Both the position numbers and the translations under genes were made by a program. Below the pieces are notes generated by a model, which saw only the letters and a program-made list of their open reading frames with translations, did no database searches and was not told where the DNA came from. Below are positions 10,455 to 24,200 of a DNA stretch of 64,000 bases, piece after piece (position 1 is the stretch's first letter; each line of letters starts with the position of its first letter). The DNA is from Petrolisthes cinctipes (taxonomy: Eukaryota; Arthropoda; Malacostraca; Decapoda; Porcellanidae), in NCBI GenBank assembly GCA_033782935.1, contig JAWQEG010000369.1, forward strand, positions 2,113,501-2,177,500, read 5' to 3'.

Positions 10455-13421
10455 GCATGTTTTCAGCCTATATTTTGAAAATATTCTAGCACTGTACAGA
10501 TTGCTTCTGGGACCCCAAAATATTGAATTTTCGGGTGTTTTGAGCCTGAATTTGAGATATAAACGGGTACAGAAGATACATGCACATATTGACTTTTGGG
10601 CATCTAAAATATCGATTTTCAGCATGTTTTGGGCCTGTATTTTGAAAATACTCTAACACTGAGTAGGCATGTACAGATTGCTTCTGGGACCCCAAAATAT
10701 TGAATTTTCGCGTGTTTTGAGCCTGAATTTGAGATATAAACGGGTACTGAAGATGCATGCACATATCGACTTTTGTGCACCTAAAAGATCGATTTTCAGT
10801 ATGTTTTGAGCATGTATTTTGAAAATACTCTAACACGGAGTAGGCATGTACAGATCGCTTCTGGGACCCCTAAATATCGAATTTTCGGGTGTTTTGGGAC
10901 TGAATTTGAGATATCGACTTTTTGGCACCTAAAAGATCGATTTTTAGCATGTTTTCAGCCTATATTTTGAAAATATTCTAGCACTGTACAGATTGCTTCT
11001 GGGACCCCAAAATATTGAATTTTCGGGTGTTTTGAGCCTGAATTTGAGATATAAACGGGTACAGAAGATACATGCACATATTGACTTTGGGCACCAAAAA
11101 TATCGATTTTCAGCATGTTTTGGGCCTGAATTTTGAAAATACTCTAACACTGAGTAGGCATGTACAGATTGCTTCTGGGACCCCAAAATATTGAATTTTC
11201 GGGTGTTTTGAGCCTGAATTTGAGATATAAACGGGTACTGAAGATGCATGCACATATCGACTTTTGTGCACCTAAAAGATCGATTTTCAGTATGTTTTGA
11301 GCATGTATTTTGAAAATACTCTAACACGGAGTAGGCATGTACAGATCGCTTCTGGGACCCCTAAATATCGAATTTTCGGGTGTTTTGGGACTGAATTAGA
11401 GATATCGACTTTTTGGCACTTAAAAGATCGATTTTTAGCATGTTTTTAGCCTATATTTTGAAAATATTCTAGCACTGTACAGATTGCTTCTGGGACCCCA
11501 AAATATTGAATTTTCGGGTGTTTTGAGCCTGAATTTGAGATATAAACGGGTACAGAAGATACATGCACATATTGACTTTGGGCACCAAAAATATCGATTT
11601 TCAGCATGTTTTGGGCCTGAATTTTGAAAATACTCTAACACTGAGTAGGCATGTACAGATTGCTTCTGGGACCCCAAAATATTGAATTTTCGGGTGTTTT
11701 GAGCCTGAATTTGAGATATAAACGGGTACTGAAGATGCATGCACATATCGACTTTTGTGCACCTAAAAGATCGATTTTCAGTATGTTTTGAGCATGTATT
11801 TTGAAAATACTCTAACACGGAGTAGGCATGTACAGATCGCTTCTGGGACCCCTAAATATCGAATTTTCGGGTGTTTTGGGACTGAATTTGAGATATCGAC
11901 TTTTTGGCACCTAAAAGATCGATTTTTAGCATGTTTTTAGCCTATATTTTGAAAATATTCTAGCACTGAGTAGGCATGTACAGATTGCTTCTGGGACCCC
12001 AAAATATTGAATTTTCGGGTGTTTTGAGCCTGAATTTGAGATATAAACGGGTACAGAAGATACATGCACATATTGACTTTGGGCACCAAAAATATCGATT
12101 TTCAGCATGTTTTGGGCCTGAATTTTGAAAATACTCTAACACGGAGTAGGCATGTACAGATCGCTTCTGGGACCGCAAAATATCGAATTTTCGGGTGTTT
12201 ATGGCCAGAATTTGAGATATAAACGGGTACAGAAGATGCATGCACATATCGACTTTTGGGCACCTAAAAGATCGATTTTCAGTATGTTTTTGGCCTGCAT
12301 TTTGAAAATACTCTAACACGGAGTAGGCATGTACAGATACCTTCTGGGACCTCTAAATATCGAATTTTCGGGTGTTTTGGGACTGAATTTGAGAAATCGA
12401 TTTTTTGGCACCTAAAATGTCGATTTTTAGCATGTTTTTAGCCTATATTTTGAAAATATTCTAGCACTGTGTAGGCATGTACAGATTGCTTCTGGGACCC
12501 CAAAATATTGAATTTTCGGGTGTTTTGAGCCTGAATTTGAGATATAAACGGGTACAGAAGATACATGCACATATTGACTTTGGGCATCTAAAATATCGAT
12601 TTTCAGCATGTTTTGGGCTTGTATTTTGAAAATACTCTAACACTGAGTAGGCATGTACAGATTGCTTCTGGGACCCCAAAATATTGAATTTTCGGGTGTT
12701 TTGAGCCTGAATTTGAGATATAAACGGGTACTGAAGATGCATGCACATATCGACTTTTGTGCACCTAAAAGATCGATTTTCAGTATGTTTTGAGCATGTA
12801 TTTTGAAAATACTCTAACACGGAGTAGGCATGTACAGATCGCTTCTGGGACCCCTAAATATAGAATTTTCGGGTGTTTTGGGACTGAATTTGAGATATCG
12901 ACTTTTTGGCACCTAAAAGATCGATTTTTAGCATGTTTTTAGCCTATATTTTGAAAATATTCTAGCACTGTACAGATTGCTTCTGGGACCCCAAAATATT
13001 GAATTTTCGGGTGTTTTGAGCCTGAATTTGAGATATAAACGGGTACAGAAGATGCATGCACATATTGACTTTGGGCACCAAAAATATCGATTTTCAGCAT
13101 GTTTTGGGCCTGAATTTTGAAAATACTCTAACACGGAGTAGGCATGTACAGATCGCTTCTGGGACCCCAAAATATCGAATTTTCGGGTGGTTAGGGCCAG
13201 AATTTGAGGTATAAACGGGTACAGAAGATGCATGCACATATCGACTTTTGGGCACCTAAAAGATCGATTTTCAGTATGTTTTTGGCCTGTATTTTGAAAA
13301 TACTCTAACACGGAGTAGGCATGTACAGATACCTTCTGGGACCTCTAAATATCGAATTTTTGGGTGTTTTGGGACTGAATTTGAGATATCGACTTTTTGG
13401 CACCTAAAAGATCGATTTTTA

Positions 13422-14245
13422 GCATGTTTTTAGACAAAATTTTGAAAATATTCTAGCACTGGGTAGGCATGTACAAATTGCTTCTGGGACCCCAAAATAT
13501 TGAATTTTCGGGTGTTTTGAGGCTGAAATTGAGATATAAACGGGTACAGAAGATACATGCACATATTGTCTTTGGGCACCAAAAATATCGATTTTCAGCA
13601 TGTTTTGGGCCTGAATTTTGAAAATACTCTAACACTGAGTAGGCATGTACAGATCGCTTCTGGGACCCCAAAATATCGAATTTTCGGGTGTTTAGGACCA
13701 GAATTTGAGATATAAACGGGTACAGAAGATGCATGCACATATCGACTTTTGGGCACCTAAAAGATCGATTTTCAGTATGTTTTTGGCCTGTATTTTGAAA
13801 ATACTCTAACACGGAGTAGGCATGTACAGATACCTTCTGGGACCTCTAAATATCGAATTTTCGGGTGTTTTGTGACTGAATTTGAGATATCAATTTTGTC
13901 ACCTAAAATATCGATTTTCAGCATGTTTTGGGCCTGTATTTTGAAAATACTCTAACACTGAGTAGGCATGTACAGATTGCTTCTGGGACCCCAAAATATT
14001 GAATTTTTGGATGTTTTGAGCTTGAATTTGAGATATAAACGGGTACTGAAGATGCATGCACATATCGACTTTTGTGCACCTAAAAGATCGATTTTCAGTA
14101 TGTTTTGAGCATGTATTTTGAAAATACTCTAACACGGAGTAGGCATGTACAGATCGCTTCTGGGACCCCTAAATATCGAATTTTCGGGTGTTTTGGGACT
14201 GAATTTGAGATATCGACTTTTTGGCACCTAAAAGATCGATTTTTA
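13422..14245 (+). repeat. Pentamer A-B'-C'-B-C lacking one A monomer (824 bp)
   Basis: Monomers start at 13422, 13598, 13775, 13921 and 14098. The C' at 13775 is 146 bp and ends ATCAATTTTGTCACC, then runs straight into a B monomer, so the expected A is missing. The opening monomer is also marked by AGACAAAATTTTG and CACTGGGTAGG. The same unit occurs at 16406-17229, 21857-22680 and 24841-25664, so it was made once and copied. Confidence 0.87.
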
Positions 14246-15728
14246 GCATGTTTTTAGCCTATATTTTGAAAATATTCTAGCACTGTACAGATTGCTTCTG
14301 GGACCCCAAAATATTGAATTTTCGGGTGTTTTGAGCCTGAATTTGAGATATAAACGGGTACAGAAGATACATGCACATATTGACTTTGGGCACCAAAAAT
14401 ATCGATTTTCAGCATGTTTTGGGTCTGAATTTTGAAAATACTCTAATACGGAGTAGGCATGTACAGATCGCTTCTGGGACCCCAAAATATCGAATTTTCG
14501 GGTGTTTAGGGCCAGAATTTGAGATATAAACGGGTACAGAAGATGCATGCACATATCGACTTTTGGGCAAATAAAAGATCGATTTTCAGTATGTTTTTGG
14601 CCTGTATTTTGAAAATACTCTAACACGGAGTAGGCATGTACAGATACCTACTGGGACCTCTAAATATCGAATTTTTTGGTGTTTTGGGACTGAATTTGAG
14701 AGATCGATTTTTTGGCACCTAAAATGTCGATTTTTAGCATGTTTTTAGCCTATATTTTGAAAATATTCTAGCACTGTGTAGGCATGTACAGATTGCTTCT
14801 GGGACCCCAAAATATTGAATTTTCGGGTGTTTTGAGCCTGAATTTGAGATATAAACGGGTACAGAAGATACATGCACATATTGACTTTGGGCATCTAAAA
14901 TATCGATTTTCAGCATGTTTTGGGCCTGTATTTTGAAAATACTCTAACACTGAGTAGGCATGTACAGATTGCTTCTGGGACCCCAAAATATTGAATTTTT
15001 GGGTGTTTTGAGCCTGAATTTGAGATATAAACGGGTACTGAAGATGCATGCACATATCGACTTTTGTGCACCTAAAAGATCGATTTTCAGTATGTTTTGA
15101 GCATGTATTTTGAAAATACTCTAACACGGAGTAGGCATGTACAGATCGCTTCTGGGACCCCTAAATATAGAATTTTCGGGTGTTTTGGGACTGAATTTGA
15201 GATATCGACTTTTTGGCACCTAAAAGATCGATTTTTAGCATGTTTTTAGCCTATATTTTGAAAATATTCTAGCACTGTACAGATTGCTTCTGGGACCCCA
15301 AAATATTGAATTTTCGGGTGTTTTGAGCCTGAATTTGAGATATAAACGGGTACAGAAGATGCATGCACATATTGACTTTGGGCACCAAAAATATCGATTT
15401 TCAGCATGTTTTGGGCCTGAATTTTGAAAATACTCTAACACGGAGTAGGCATGTACAGATCGCTTCTGGGACCCCAAAATATCGAATTTTCGGGTGGTTA
15501 GGGCCAGAATTTGAGGTATAAACGGGTACAGAAGATGCATGCACATATCGACTTTTGGGCACCTAAAAGATCGATTTTCAGTATGTTTTTGGCCTGTATT
15601 TTGAAAATACTCTAACACGTAGTAGGCATGTACAGATACCTTCTGGGACCTCTAAATATCGAATTTTCGGGTGTTTTGGGACTGAATTTGAGATATCGAT
15701 TTTTTGGCACCTAAAATGTCGATTTTTA

Positions 15729-16405
15729 GCATGTTTTTAGCCTATATTTTGAAAATATTCTAGCACTGTGTAGGCATGTACAGATTGCTTCTGGAACCCC
15801 AAAATATTGAATTTTCGGGTGTTTTGAGCATGAATTTGAGATATAAACGGGTACAGAAGATATATGCACATATTGACTTTGGGCATCTAAAATATCGATT
15901 TTCAGCATGTTTTGGGCCTGTATTTTGAAAATACTCTAACACTGAGTAGGCATGTACAGATTGCTTCTGGGACCCCAAAATATTGAATTTTCGGGTGTTT
16001 TGAGCCTGAATTTGAGATATAAACGGGTACAGAAGATATATGCACATATTGACTTTGGGCACCAAAAATATCGATTTTTAGCATGTTTTGGGCCTGAATT
16101 TTGAAAATACTCTAACACGGAGTAGGCATGTACAGATCGCTTCTGGGACCCCAAAATATCGAATTTTCGGGTGTTTAGGGCCAGAATTTGAGATATAAAC
16201 GGGTACAGAAGATGCATGCACATATCGACTTTTGTGCACCTAAAAGATCGATTTTCAGTATGTTTTGAGCATGTATTTTGAAAATACTCTAACACGGAGT
16301 AGGCATGTACAGATACCTTCTGGGACCTCTAAATATCGAATTTTTGGGTGTTTTGGGACTGAATTTGAGATATCGACTTTTTGGCACCTAAAAGATCGAT
16401 TTTTA
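15729..16405 (+). repeat. Tetramer unit (677 bp) with two A-type monomers
   Basis: The A monomer at 15729 is followed by a second A-like full-length monomer starting near 15905. It has TACAGAAGATATATGC and GGGCACC. Then come B'-like and C-like monomers. The step is 501 + 176. The matching unit in copy 2 is at 24164-24840. Confidence 0.82.
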
Positions 16406-18221
16406 GCATGTTTTTAGACAAAATTTTGAAAATATTCTAGCACTGGGTAGGCATGTACAAATTGCTTCTGGGACCCCAAAATATTGAATTTTCGGGTGTT
16501 TTGAGGCTGAAATTGAGATATAAACGGGTACAGAAGATACATGCACATATTGTCTTTGGGCACCAAAAATATCGATTTTCAGCATGTTTTGGGCCTGAAT
16601 TTTGAAAATACTCTAACACTGAGTAGGCATGTACAGATCGCTTCTGGGACCCCAAAATATCGAATTTTCGGGTGTTTAGGACCAGAATTTGAGATATAAA
16701 CGGGTACAGAAGATGCATGCACATATCGACTTTTGGGCACCTAAAAGATCGATTTTCAGTATGTTTTTGGCCTGTATTTTGAAAATACTCTAACACGGAG
16801 TAGGCATGTACAGATACCTTCTGGGACCTCTAAATATCGAATTTTCGGGTGTTTTGTGACTGAATTTGAGATATCAATTTTGTCACCTAAAATATCGATT
16901 TTCAGCATGTTTTGGGCCTGTATTTTGAAAATACTCTAACACTGAGTAGGCATGTACAGATTGCTTCTGGGACCCCAAAATATTGAATTTTTGGATGTTT
17001 TGAGCTTGAATTTGAGATATAAACGGGTACTGAAGATGCATGCACATATCGACTTTTGTGCACCTAAAAGATCGATTTTCAGTATGTTTTGAGCATGTAT
17101 TTTGAAAATACTCTAACACGGAGTAGGCATGTACAGATCGCTTCTGGGACCCCTAAATATCGAATTTTCGGGTGTTTTGGGACTGAATTTGAGATATCGA
17201 CTTTTTGGCACCTAAAAGATCGATTTTTAGCATGTTTTTAGCCTATATTTTGAAAATATTCTAGCACTGTACAGATTGCTTCTGGGACCCCAAAATATTG
17301 AATTTTCGGGTGTTTTGAGCCTGAATTTGAGATATAAACGGGTACAGAAGATACATGCACATATTGACTTTGGGCACCAAAAATATCGATTTTCAGCATG
17401 TTTTGGGTCTGAATTTTGAAAATACTCTAATACGGAGTAGGCATGTACAGATCGCTTCTGGGACCCCAAAATATCGAATTTTCGGGTGTTTAGGGCCAGA
17501 ATTTGAGATATAAACGGGTACAGAAGATGCATGCACATATCGACTTTTGGGCAAATAAAAGATCGATTTTCAGTATGTTTTTGGCCTGTATTTTGAAAAT
17601 ACTCTAACACGGAGTAGGCATGTACAGATACCTACTGGGACCTCTAAATATCGAATTTTTTGGTGTTTTGGGACTGAATTTGAGAGATCGATTTTTTGGC
17701 ACCTAAAATGTCGATTTTTAGCATGTTTTTAGCCTATATTTTGAAAATATTCTAGCACTGTGTAGGCATGTACAGATTGCTTCTGGGACCCCAAAATATT
17801 GAATTTTCGGGTGTTTTGAGCCTGAATTTGAGATATAAACGGGTACAGAAGATACATTCACATATTGACTTTGGGCATCTAAAATATCGATTTTCAGCAT
17901 GTTTTGGGCCTGTATTTTGAAAATACTCTAACACTGAGTAGGCATGTACAGATTGCTTCTGGGACCCCAAAATATTGAATTTTCGGGTGTTTTGAGCCTG
18001 AATTTGAGATATAAACGGGTACTGAAGATGCATGCACATATCGACTTTTGTGCACCTAAAAGATCGATTTTCAGTATGTTTTGAGCATGTATTTTGAAAA
18101 TACTCTAACACGGAGTAGGCATGTACAGATCGCTTCTGGGACCCCTACATATCGAATTTTCGGGTGTTTTGGGACTGAATTTGAGATATCGACTTTTTGG
18201 CACCTAAAAGATCGATTTTTA

Positions 18222-21200
18222 GCATGTTTTCAGCCTATATTTTGAAAATATTCTAGCACTGTACAGATTGCTTCTGGGACCCCAAAATATTGAATTTTCG
18301 GGTGTTTTGAGACTGAATTTGAGATATAAACGGGTACAGAAGATACATGCACATATTGACTTTGGGCACCAAAAATATCGATTTTCAGCATGTTTTGGGC
18401 CTGAATTTTGAAAATACTCTAACACTGAGTAGGCATGTACAGATTGCTTCTGGGACCCCAAAATATTGAATTTTCGGGTGTTTTGAGCCTGAATTTGAGA
18501 TATAAACGGGTACTGAAGATGCATGCACATATCGACTTTTGTGCACCTAAAAGATCGATTTTCAGTATGTTTTGAGCATGTATTTTGAAAATACTCTAAC
18601 ACGGAGTAGGCATGTACAGATCGCTTCTGGGACCGCAAAATATCGAATTTTCGGGTGTTTAGGGCCAGAATTTGAGATATAAACGGGTACAGAAGATGCA
18701 TGCACATATCGAATTTTGGGCACCTAAAAGATCGATTTTCAGTATGTTTTTGGCCTGCATTTTGAAAATACTCTAACACGTAGTAGGCATGTACAGATAC
18801 CTTCTGGAACCTCTAAATATCGAATTTTCGGGTGTTTTGGGACTGAATTTGAGAAATCGACTTTTTGGCACCTAAAAGATCGATTTTTAGCATGTTTTCA
18901 GCCTATATTTTGAAAATATTCTAGCACTGTACAGATTGCTTCTGGGACCCCAAAATATTGAATTTTCGGGTGTTTTGAGCCTGAATTTGAGATATAAACG
19001 GGTACAGAAGATACATGCACATATTGACTTTTGGGCATCTAAAATATCGATTTTCAGCATGTTTTGGGCCTGTATTTTGAAAATACTCTAACACTGAGTA
19101 GGCATGTACAGATTGCTTCTGGGACCCCAAAATATTGAATTTTCGCGTGTTTTGAGCCTGAATTTGAGATATAAACGGGTACTGAAGATGCATGCACATA
19201 TCGACTTTTGTGCACCTAAAAGATCGATTTTCAGTATGTTTTGAGCATGTATTTTGAAAATACTCTAACACGGAGTAGGCATGTACAGATCGCTTCTGGG
19301 ACCCCTAAATATCGAATTTTCGGGTGTTTTGGGACTGAATTTGAGATATCGACTTTTTGGCACCTAAAAGATCGATTTTTAGCATGTTTTCAGCCTATAT
19401 TTTGAAAATATTCTAGCACTGTACAGATTGCTTCTGGGACCCCAAAATATTGAATTTTCGGGTGTTTTGAGCCTGAATTTGAGATATAAACGGGTACAGA
19501 AGATACATGCACATATTGACTTTGGGCACCAAAAATATCGATTTTCAGCATGTTTTGGGCCTGAATTTTGAAAATACTCTAACACTGAGTAGGCATGTAC
19601 AGATTGCTTCTGGGACCCCAAAATATTGAATTTTCGGGTGTTTTGAGCCTGAATTTGAGATATAAACGGGTACTGAAGATGCATGCACATATCGACTTTT
19701 GTGCACCTAAAAGATCGATTTTCAGTATGTTTTGAGCATGTATTTTGAAAATACTCTAACACGGAGTAGGCATGTACAGATCGCTTCTGGGACCCCTAAA
19801 TATCGAATTTTCGGGTGTTTTGGGACTGAATTAGAGATATCGACTTTTTGGCACTTAAAAGATCGATTTTTAGCATGTTTTTAGCCTATATTTTGAAAAT
19901 ATTCTAGCACTGTACAGATTGCTTCTGGGACCCCAAAATATTGAATTTTCGGGTGTTTTGAGCCTGAATTTGAGATATAAACGGGTACAGAAGATACATG
20001 CACATATTGACTTTGGGCACCAAAAATATCGATTTACAGCATGTTTTGGGCCTGAATTTTGAAAATACTCTAACACTGAGTAGGCATGTACAGATTGCTT
20101 CTGGGACCCCAAAATATTGAATTTTCGGGTGTTTTGAGCCTGAATTTGAGATATAAACGGGTACTGAAGATGCATGCACATATCGACTTTTGTGCACCTA
20201 AAAGATCGATTTTCAGTATGTTTTGAGCATGTATTTTGAAAATACTCTAACACGGAGTAGGCATGTACAGATCGCTTCTGGGACCCCTAAATATCGAATT
20301 TTCGGGTGTTTTGGGACTGAATTTGAGATATCGACTTTTTGGCACCTAAAAGATCGATTTTTAGCATGTTTTTAGCCTATATTTTGAAAATATTCTAGCA
20401 CTGAGTAGGCATGTACAGATTGCTTCTGGGACCCCAAAATATTGAATTTTCGGGTGTTTTGAGCCTGAATTTGAGATATAAACGGGTACAGAAGATACAT
20501 GCACATATTGACTTTGGGCACCAAAAATATCGATTTTCAGCATGTTTTGGGCCTGAATTTTGAAAATACTCTAACACGGAGTAGGCATGTACAGATCGCT
20601 TCTGGGACCGCAAAATATCGAATTTTCGGGTGTTTATGGCCAGAATTTGAGATATAAACGGGTACAGAAGATGCATGCACATATCGACTTTTGGGCACCT
20701 AAAAGATCGATTTTCAGTATGTTTTTGGCCTGCATTTTGAAAATACTCTAACACGGAGTAGGCATGTACAGATACCTTCTGGGACCTCTAAATATCGAAT
20801 TTTCGGGTGTTTTGGGACTGAATTTGAGAAATCGATTTTTTGGCACCTAAAATGTCGATTTTTAGCATGTTTTTAGCCTATATTTTGAAAATATTCTAGC
20901 ACTGTGTAGGCATGTACAGATTGCTTCTGGGACCCCAAAATATTGAATTTTCGGGTGTTTTGAGCCTGAATTTGAGATATAAACGGGTACAGAAGATACA
21001 TGCACATATTGACTTTGGGCATCTAAAATATCGATTTTCAGCATGTTTTGGGCTTGTATTTTGAAAATACTCTAACACTGAGTAGGCATGTACAGATTGC
21101 TTCTGGGACCCCAAAATATTGAATTTTCGGGTGTTTTGAGCCTGAATTTGAGATATAAACGGGTACTGAAGATGCATGCACATATCGACTTTTGTGCACC

Positions 21201-24200
21201 TAAAAGATCGATTTTCAGTATGTTTTGAGCATGTATTTTGAAAATACTCTAACACGGAGTAGGCATGTACAGATCGCTTCTGGGACCCCTAAATATAGAA
21301 TTTTCGGGTGTTTTGGGACTGAATTTGAGATATCGACTTTTTGGCACCTAAAAGATCGATTTTTAGCATGTTTTTAGCCTATATTTTGAAAATATTCTAG
21401 CACTGTACAGATTGCTTCTGGGACCCCAAAATATTGAATTTTCGGGTGTTTTGAGCCTGAATTTGAGATATAAACGGGTACAGAAGATGCATGCACATAT
21501 TGACTTTGGGCACCAAAAATATCGATTTTCAGCATGTTTTGGGCCTGAATTTTGAAAATACTCTAACACGGAGTAGGCATGTACAGATCGCTTCTGGGAC
21601 CCCAAAATATCGAATTTTCGGGTGTTTAGGGCCAGAATTTGAGATATAAACGGGTACAGAAGATGCATGCACATATCGACTTTTGTGCACCTAAAAGATC
21701 GATTTTCAGTATGTTTTGAGCATGTATTTTGAAAATACTCTAACACGGAGTAGGCATGTACAGATACCTTCTGGGACCTCTAAATATCGAATTTTTGGGT
21801 GTTTTGGGACTGAATTTGAGATATCGACTTTTTGGCACCTAAAAGATCGATTTTTAGCATGTTTTTAGACAAAATTTTGAAAATATTCTAGCACTGGGTA
21901 GGCATGTACAAATTGCTTCTGGGACCCCAAAATATTGAATTTTCGGGTGTTTTGAGGCTGAAATTGAGATATAAACGGGTACAGAAGATACATGCACATA
22001 TTGTCTTTGGGCACCAAAAATATCGATTTTCAGCATGTTTTGGGCCTGAATTTTGAAAATACTCTAACACTGAGTAGGCATGTACAGATCGCTTCTGGGA
22101 CCCCAAAATATCGAATTTTCGGGTGTTTAGGACCAGAATTTGAGATATAAACGGGTACAGAAGATGCATGCACATATCGACTTTTGGGCACCTAAAAGAT
22201 CGATTTTCAGTATGTTTTTGGCCTGTATTTTGAAAATACTCTAACACGGAGTAGGCATGTACAGATACCTTCTGGGACCTCTAAATATCGAATTTTCGGG
22301 TGTTTTGTGACTGAATTTGAGATATCAATTTTGTCACCTAAAATATCGATTTTCAGCATGTTTTGGGCCTGTATTTTGAAAATACTCTAACACTGAGTAG
22401 GCATGTACAGATTGCTTCTGGGACCCCAAAATATTGAATTTTTGGATGTTTTGAGCTTGAATTTGAGATATAAACGGGTACTGAAGATGCATGCACATAT
22501 CGACTTTTGTGCACCTAAAAGATCGATTTTCAGTATGTTTTGAGCATGTATTTTGAAAATACTCTAACACGGAGTAGGCATGTACAGATCGCTTCTGGGA
22601 CCCCTAAATATCGAATTTTCGGGTGTTTTGGGACTGAATTTGAGATATCGACTTTTTGGCACCTAAAAGATCGATTTTTAGCATGTTTTTAGCCTATATT
22701 TTGAAAATATTCTAGCACTGTACAGATTGCTTCTGGGACCCCAAAATATTGAATTTTCGGGTGTTTTGAGCCTGAATTTGAGATATAAACGGGTACAGAA
22801 GATACATGCACATATTGACTTTGGGCACCAAAAATATCGATTTTCAGCATGTTTTGGGTCTGAATTTTGAAAATACTCTAATACGGAGTAGGCATGTACA
22901 GATCGCTTCTGGGACCCCAAAATATCGAATTTTCGGGTGTTTAGGGCCAGAATTTGAGATATAAACGGGTACAGAAGATGCATGCACATATCGACTTTTG
23001 GGCAAATAAAAGATCGATTTTCAGTATGTTTTTGGCCTGTATTTTGAAAATACTCTAACACGGAGTAGGCATGTACAGATACCTACTGGGACCTCTAAAT
23101 ATCGAATTTTTTGGTGTTTTGGGACTGAATTTGAGAGATCGATTTTTTGGCACCTAAAATGTCGATTTTTAGCATGTTTTTAGCCTATATTTTGAAAATA
23201 TTCTAGCACTGTGTAGGCATGTACAGATTGCTTCTGGGACCCCAAAATATTGAATTTTCGGGTGTTTTGAGCCTGAATTTGAGATATAAACGGGTACAGA
23301 AGATACATGCACATATTGACTTTGGGCATCTAAAATATCGATTTTCAGCATGTTTTGGGCCTGTATTTTGAAAATACTCTAACACTGAGTAGGCATGTAC
23401 AGATTGCTTCTGGGACCCCAAAATATTGAATTTTTGGGTGTTTTGAGCCTGAATTTGAGATATAAACGGGTACTGAAGATGCATGCACATATCGACTTTT
23501 GTGCACCTAAAAGATCGATTTTCAGTATGTTTTGAGCATGTATTTTGAAAATACTCTAACACGGAGTAGGCATGTACAGATCGCTTCTGGGACCCCTAAA
23601 TATAGAATTTTCGGGTGTTTTGGGACTGAATTTGAGATATCGACTTTTTGGCACCTAAAAGATCGATTTTTAGCATGTTTTTAGCCTATATTTTGAAAAT
23701 ATTCTAGCACTGTACAGATTGCTTCTGGGACCCCAAAATATTGAATTTACGGGTGTTTTGAGCCTGAATTTGAGATATAAACGGGTACAGAAGATGCATG
23801 CACATATTGACTTTGGGCACCAAAAATATCGATTTTCAGCATGTTTTGGGCCTGAATTTTGAAAATACTCTAACACGGAGTAGGCATGTACAGATCGCTT
23901 CTGGGACCCCAAAATATCGAATTTTCGGGTGGTTAGGGCCAGAATTTGAGGTATAAACGGGTACAGAAGATGCATGCACATATCGACTTTTGGGCACCTA
24001 AAAGATCGATTTTCAGTATGTTTTTGGCCTGTATTTTGAAAATACTCTAACACGTAGTAGGCATGTACAGATACCTTCTGGGACCTCTAAATATCGAATT
24101 TTCGGGTGTTTTGGGACTGAATTTGAGATATCGATTTTTTGGCACCTAAAATGTCGATTTTTAGCATGTTTTTAGCCTATATTTTGAAAATATTCTAGCA

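Larger units (their letters stand above)
9787..18221 (+). repeat. 8,435-bp super-repeat, copy 1
   Basis: Unit starts are 9787, 10455, 10947, 11438, 11929, 12430, 12931, 13422, 14246, 14737, 15238, 15729, 16406, 17230 and 17721. The same irregular series of steps (668, 492, 491, 491, 501, 501, 491, 824, 491, 501, 491, 677, 824, 491, 501) repeats from 18222. The block opens with GCATGTTTTCAGCC in place of GCATGTTTTTAGCC. Unusual variants such as AGACAAAATTTTG, TTTTGTCACC and GGGCAAATAAAAG recur at the same offset. Confidence 0.93.
13422..18221 (+). repeat. Nested 2,984-bp period inside the 8,435-bp block
   Basis: The pentamer at 13422 and the units after it recur 2,984 bp later (13422 to 16406, 14246 to 17230, 14737 to 17721). 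In copy 2 of the larger block the same relation links 21857 to 24841. The rare variants TTTTTGGATGTTTTGAGCTTG and GGGTCTGAATTTTG with CTAATACGG recur with it. The nested duplication must predate the 8,435-bp duplication, because both large copies contain it. Confidence 0.88.
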
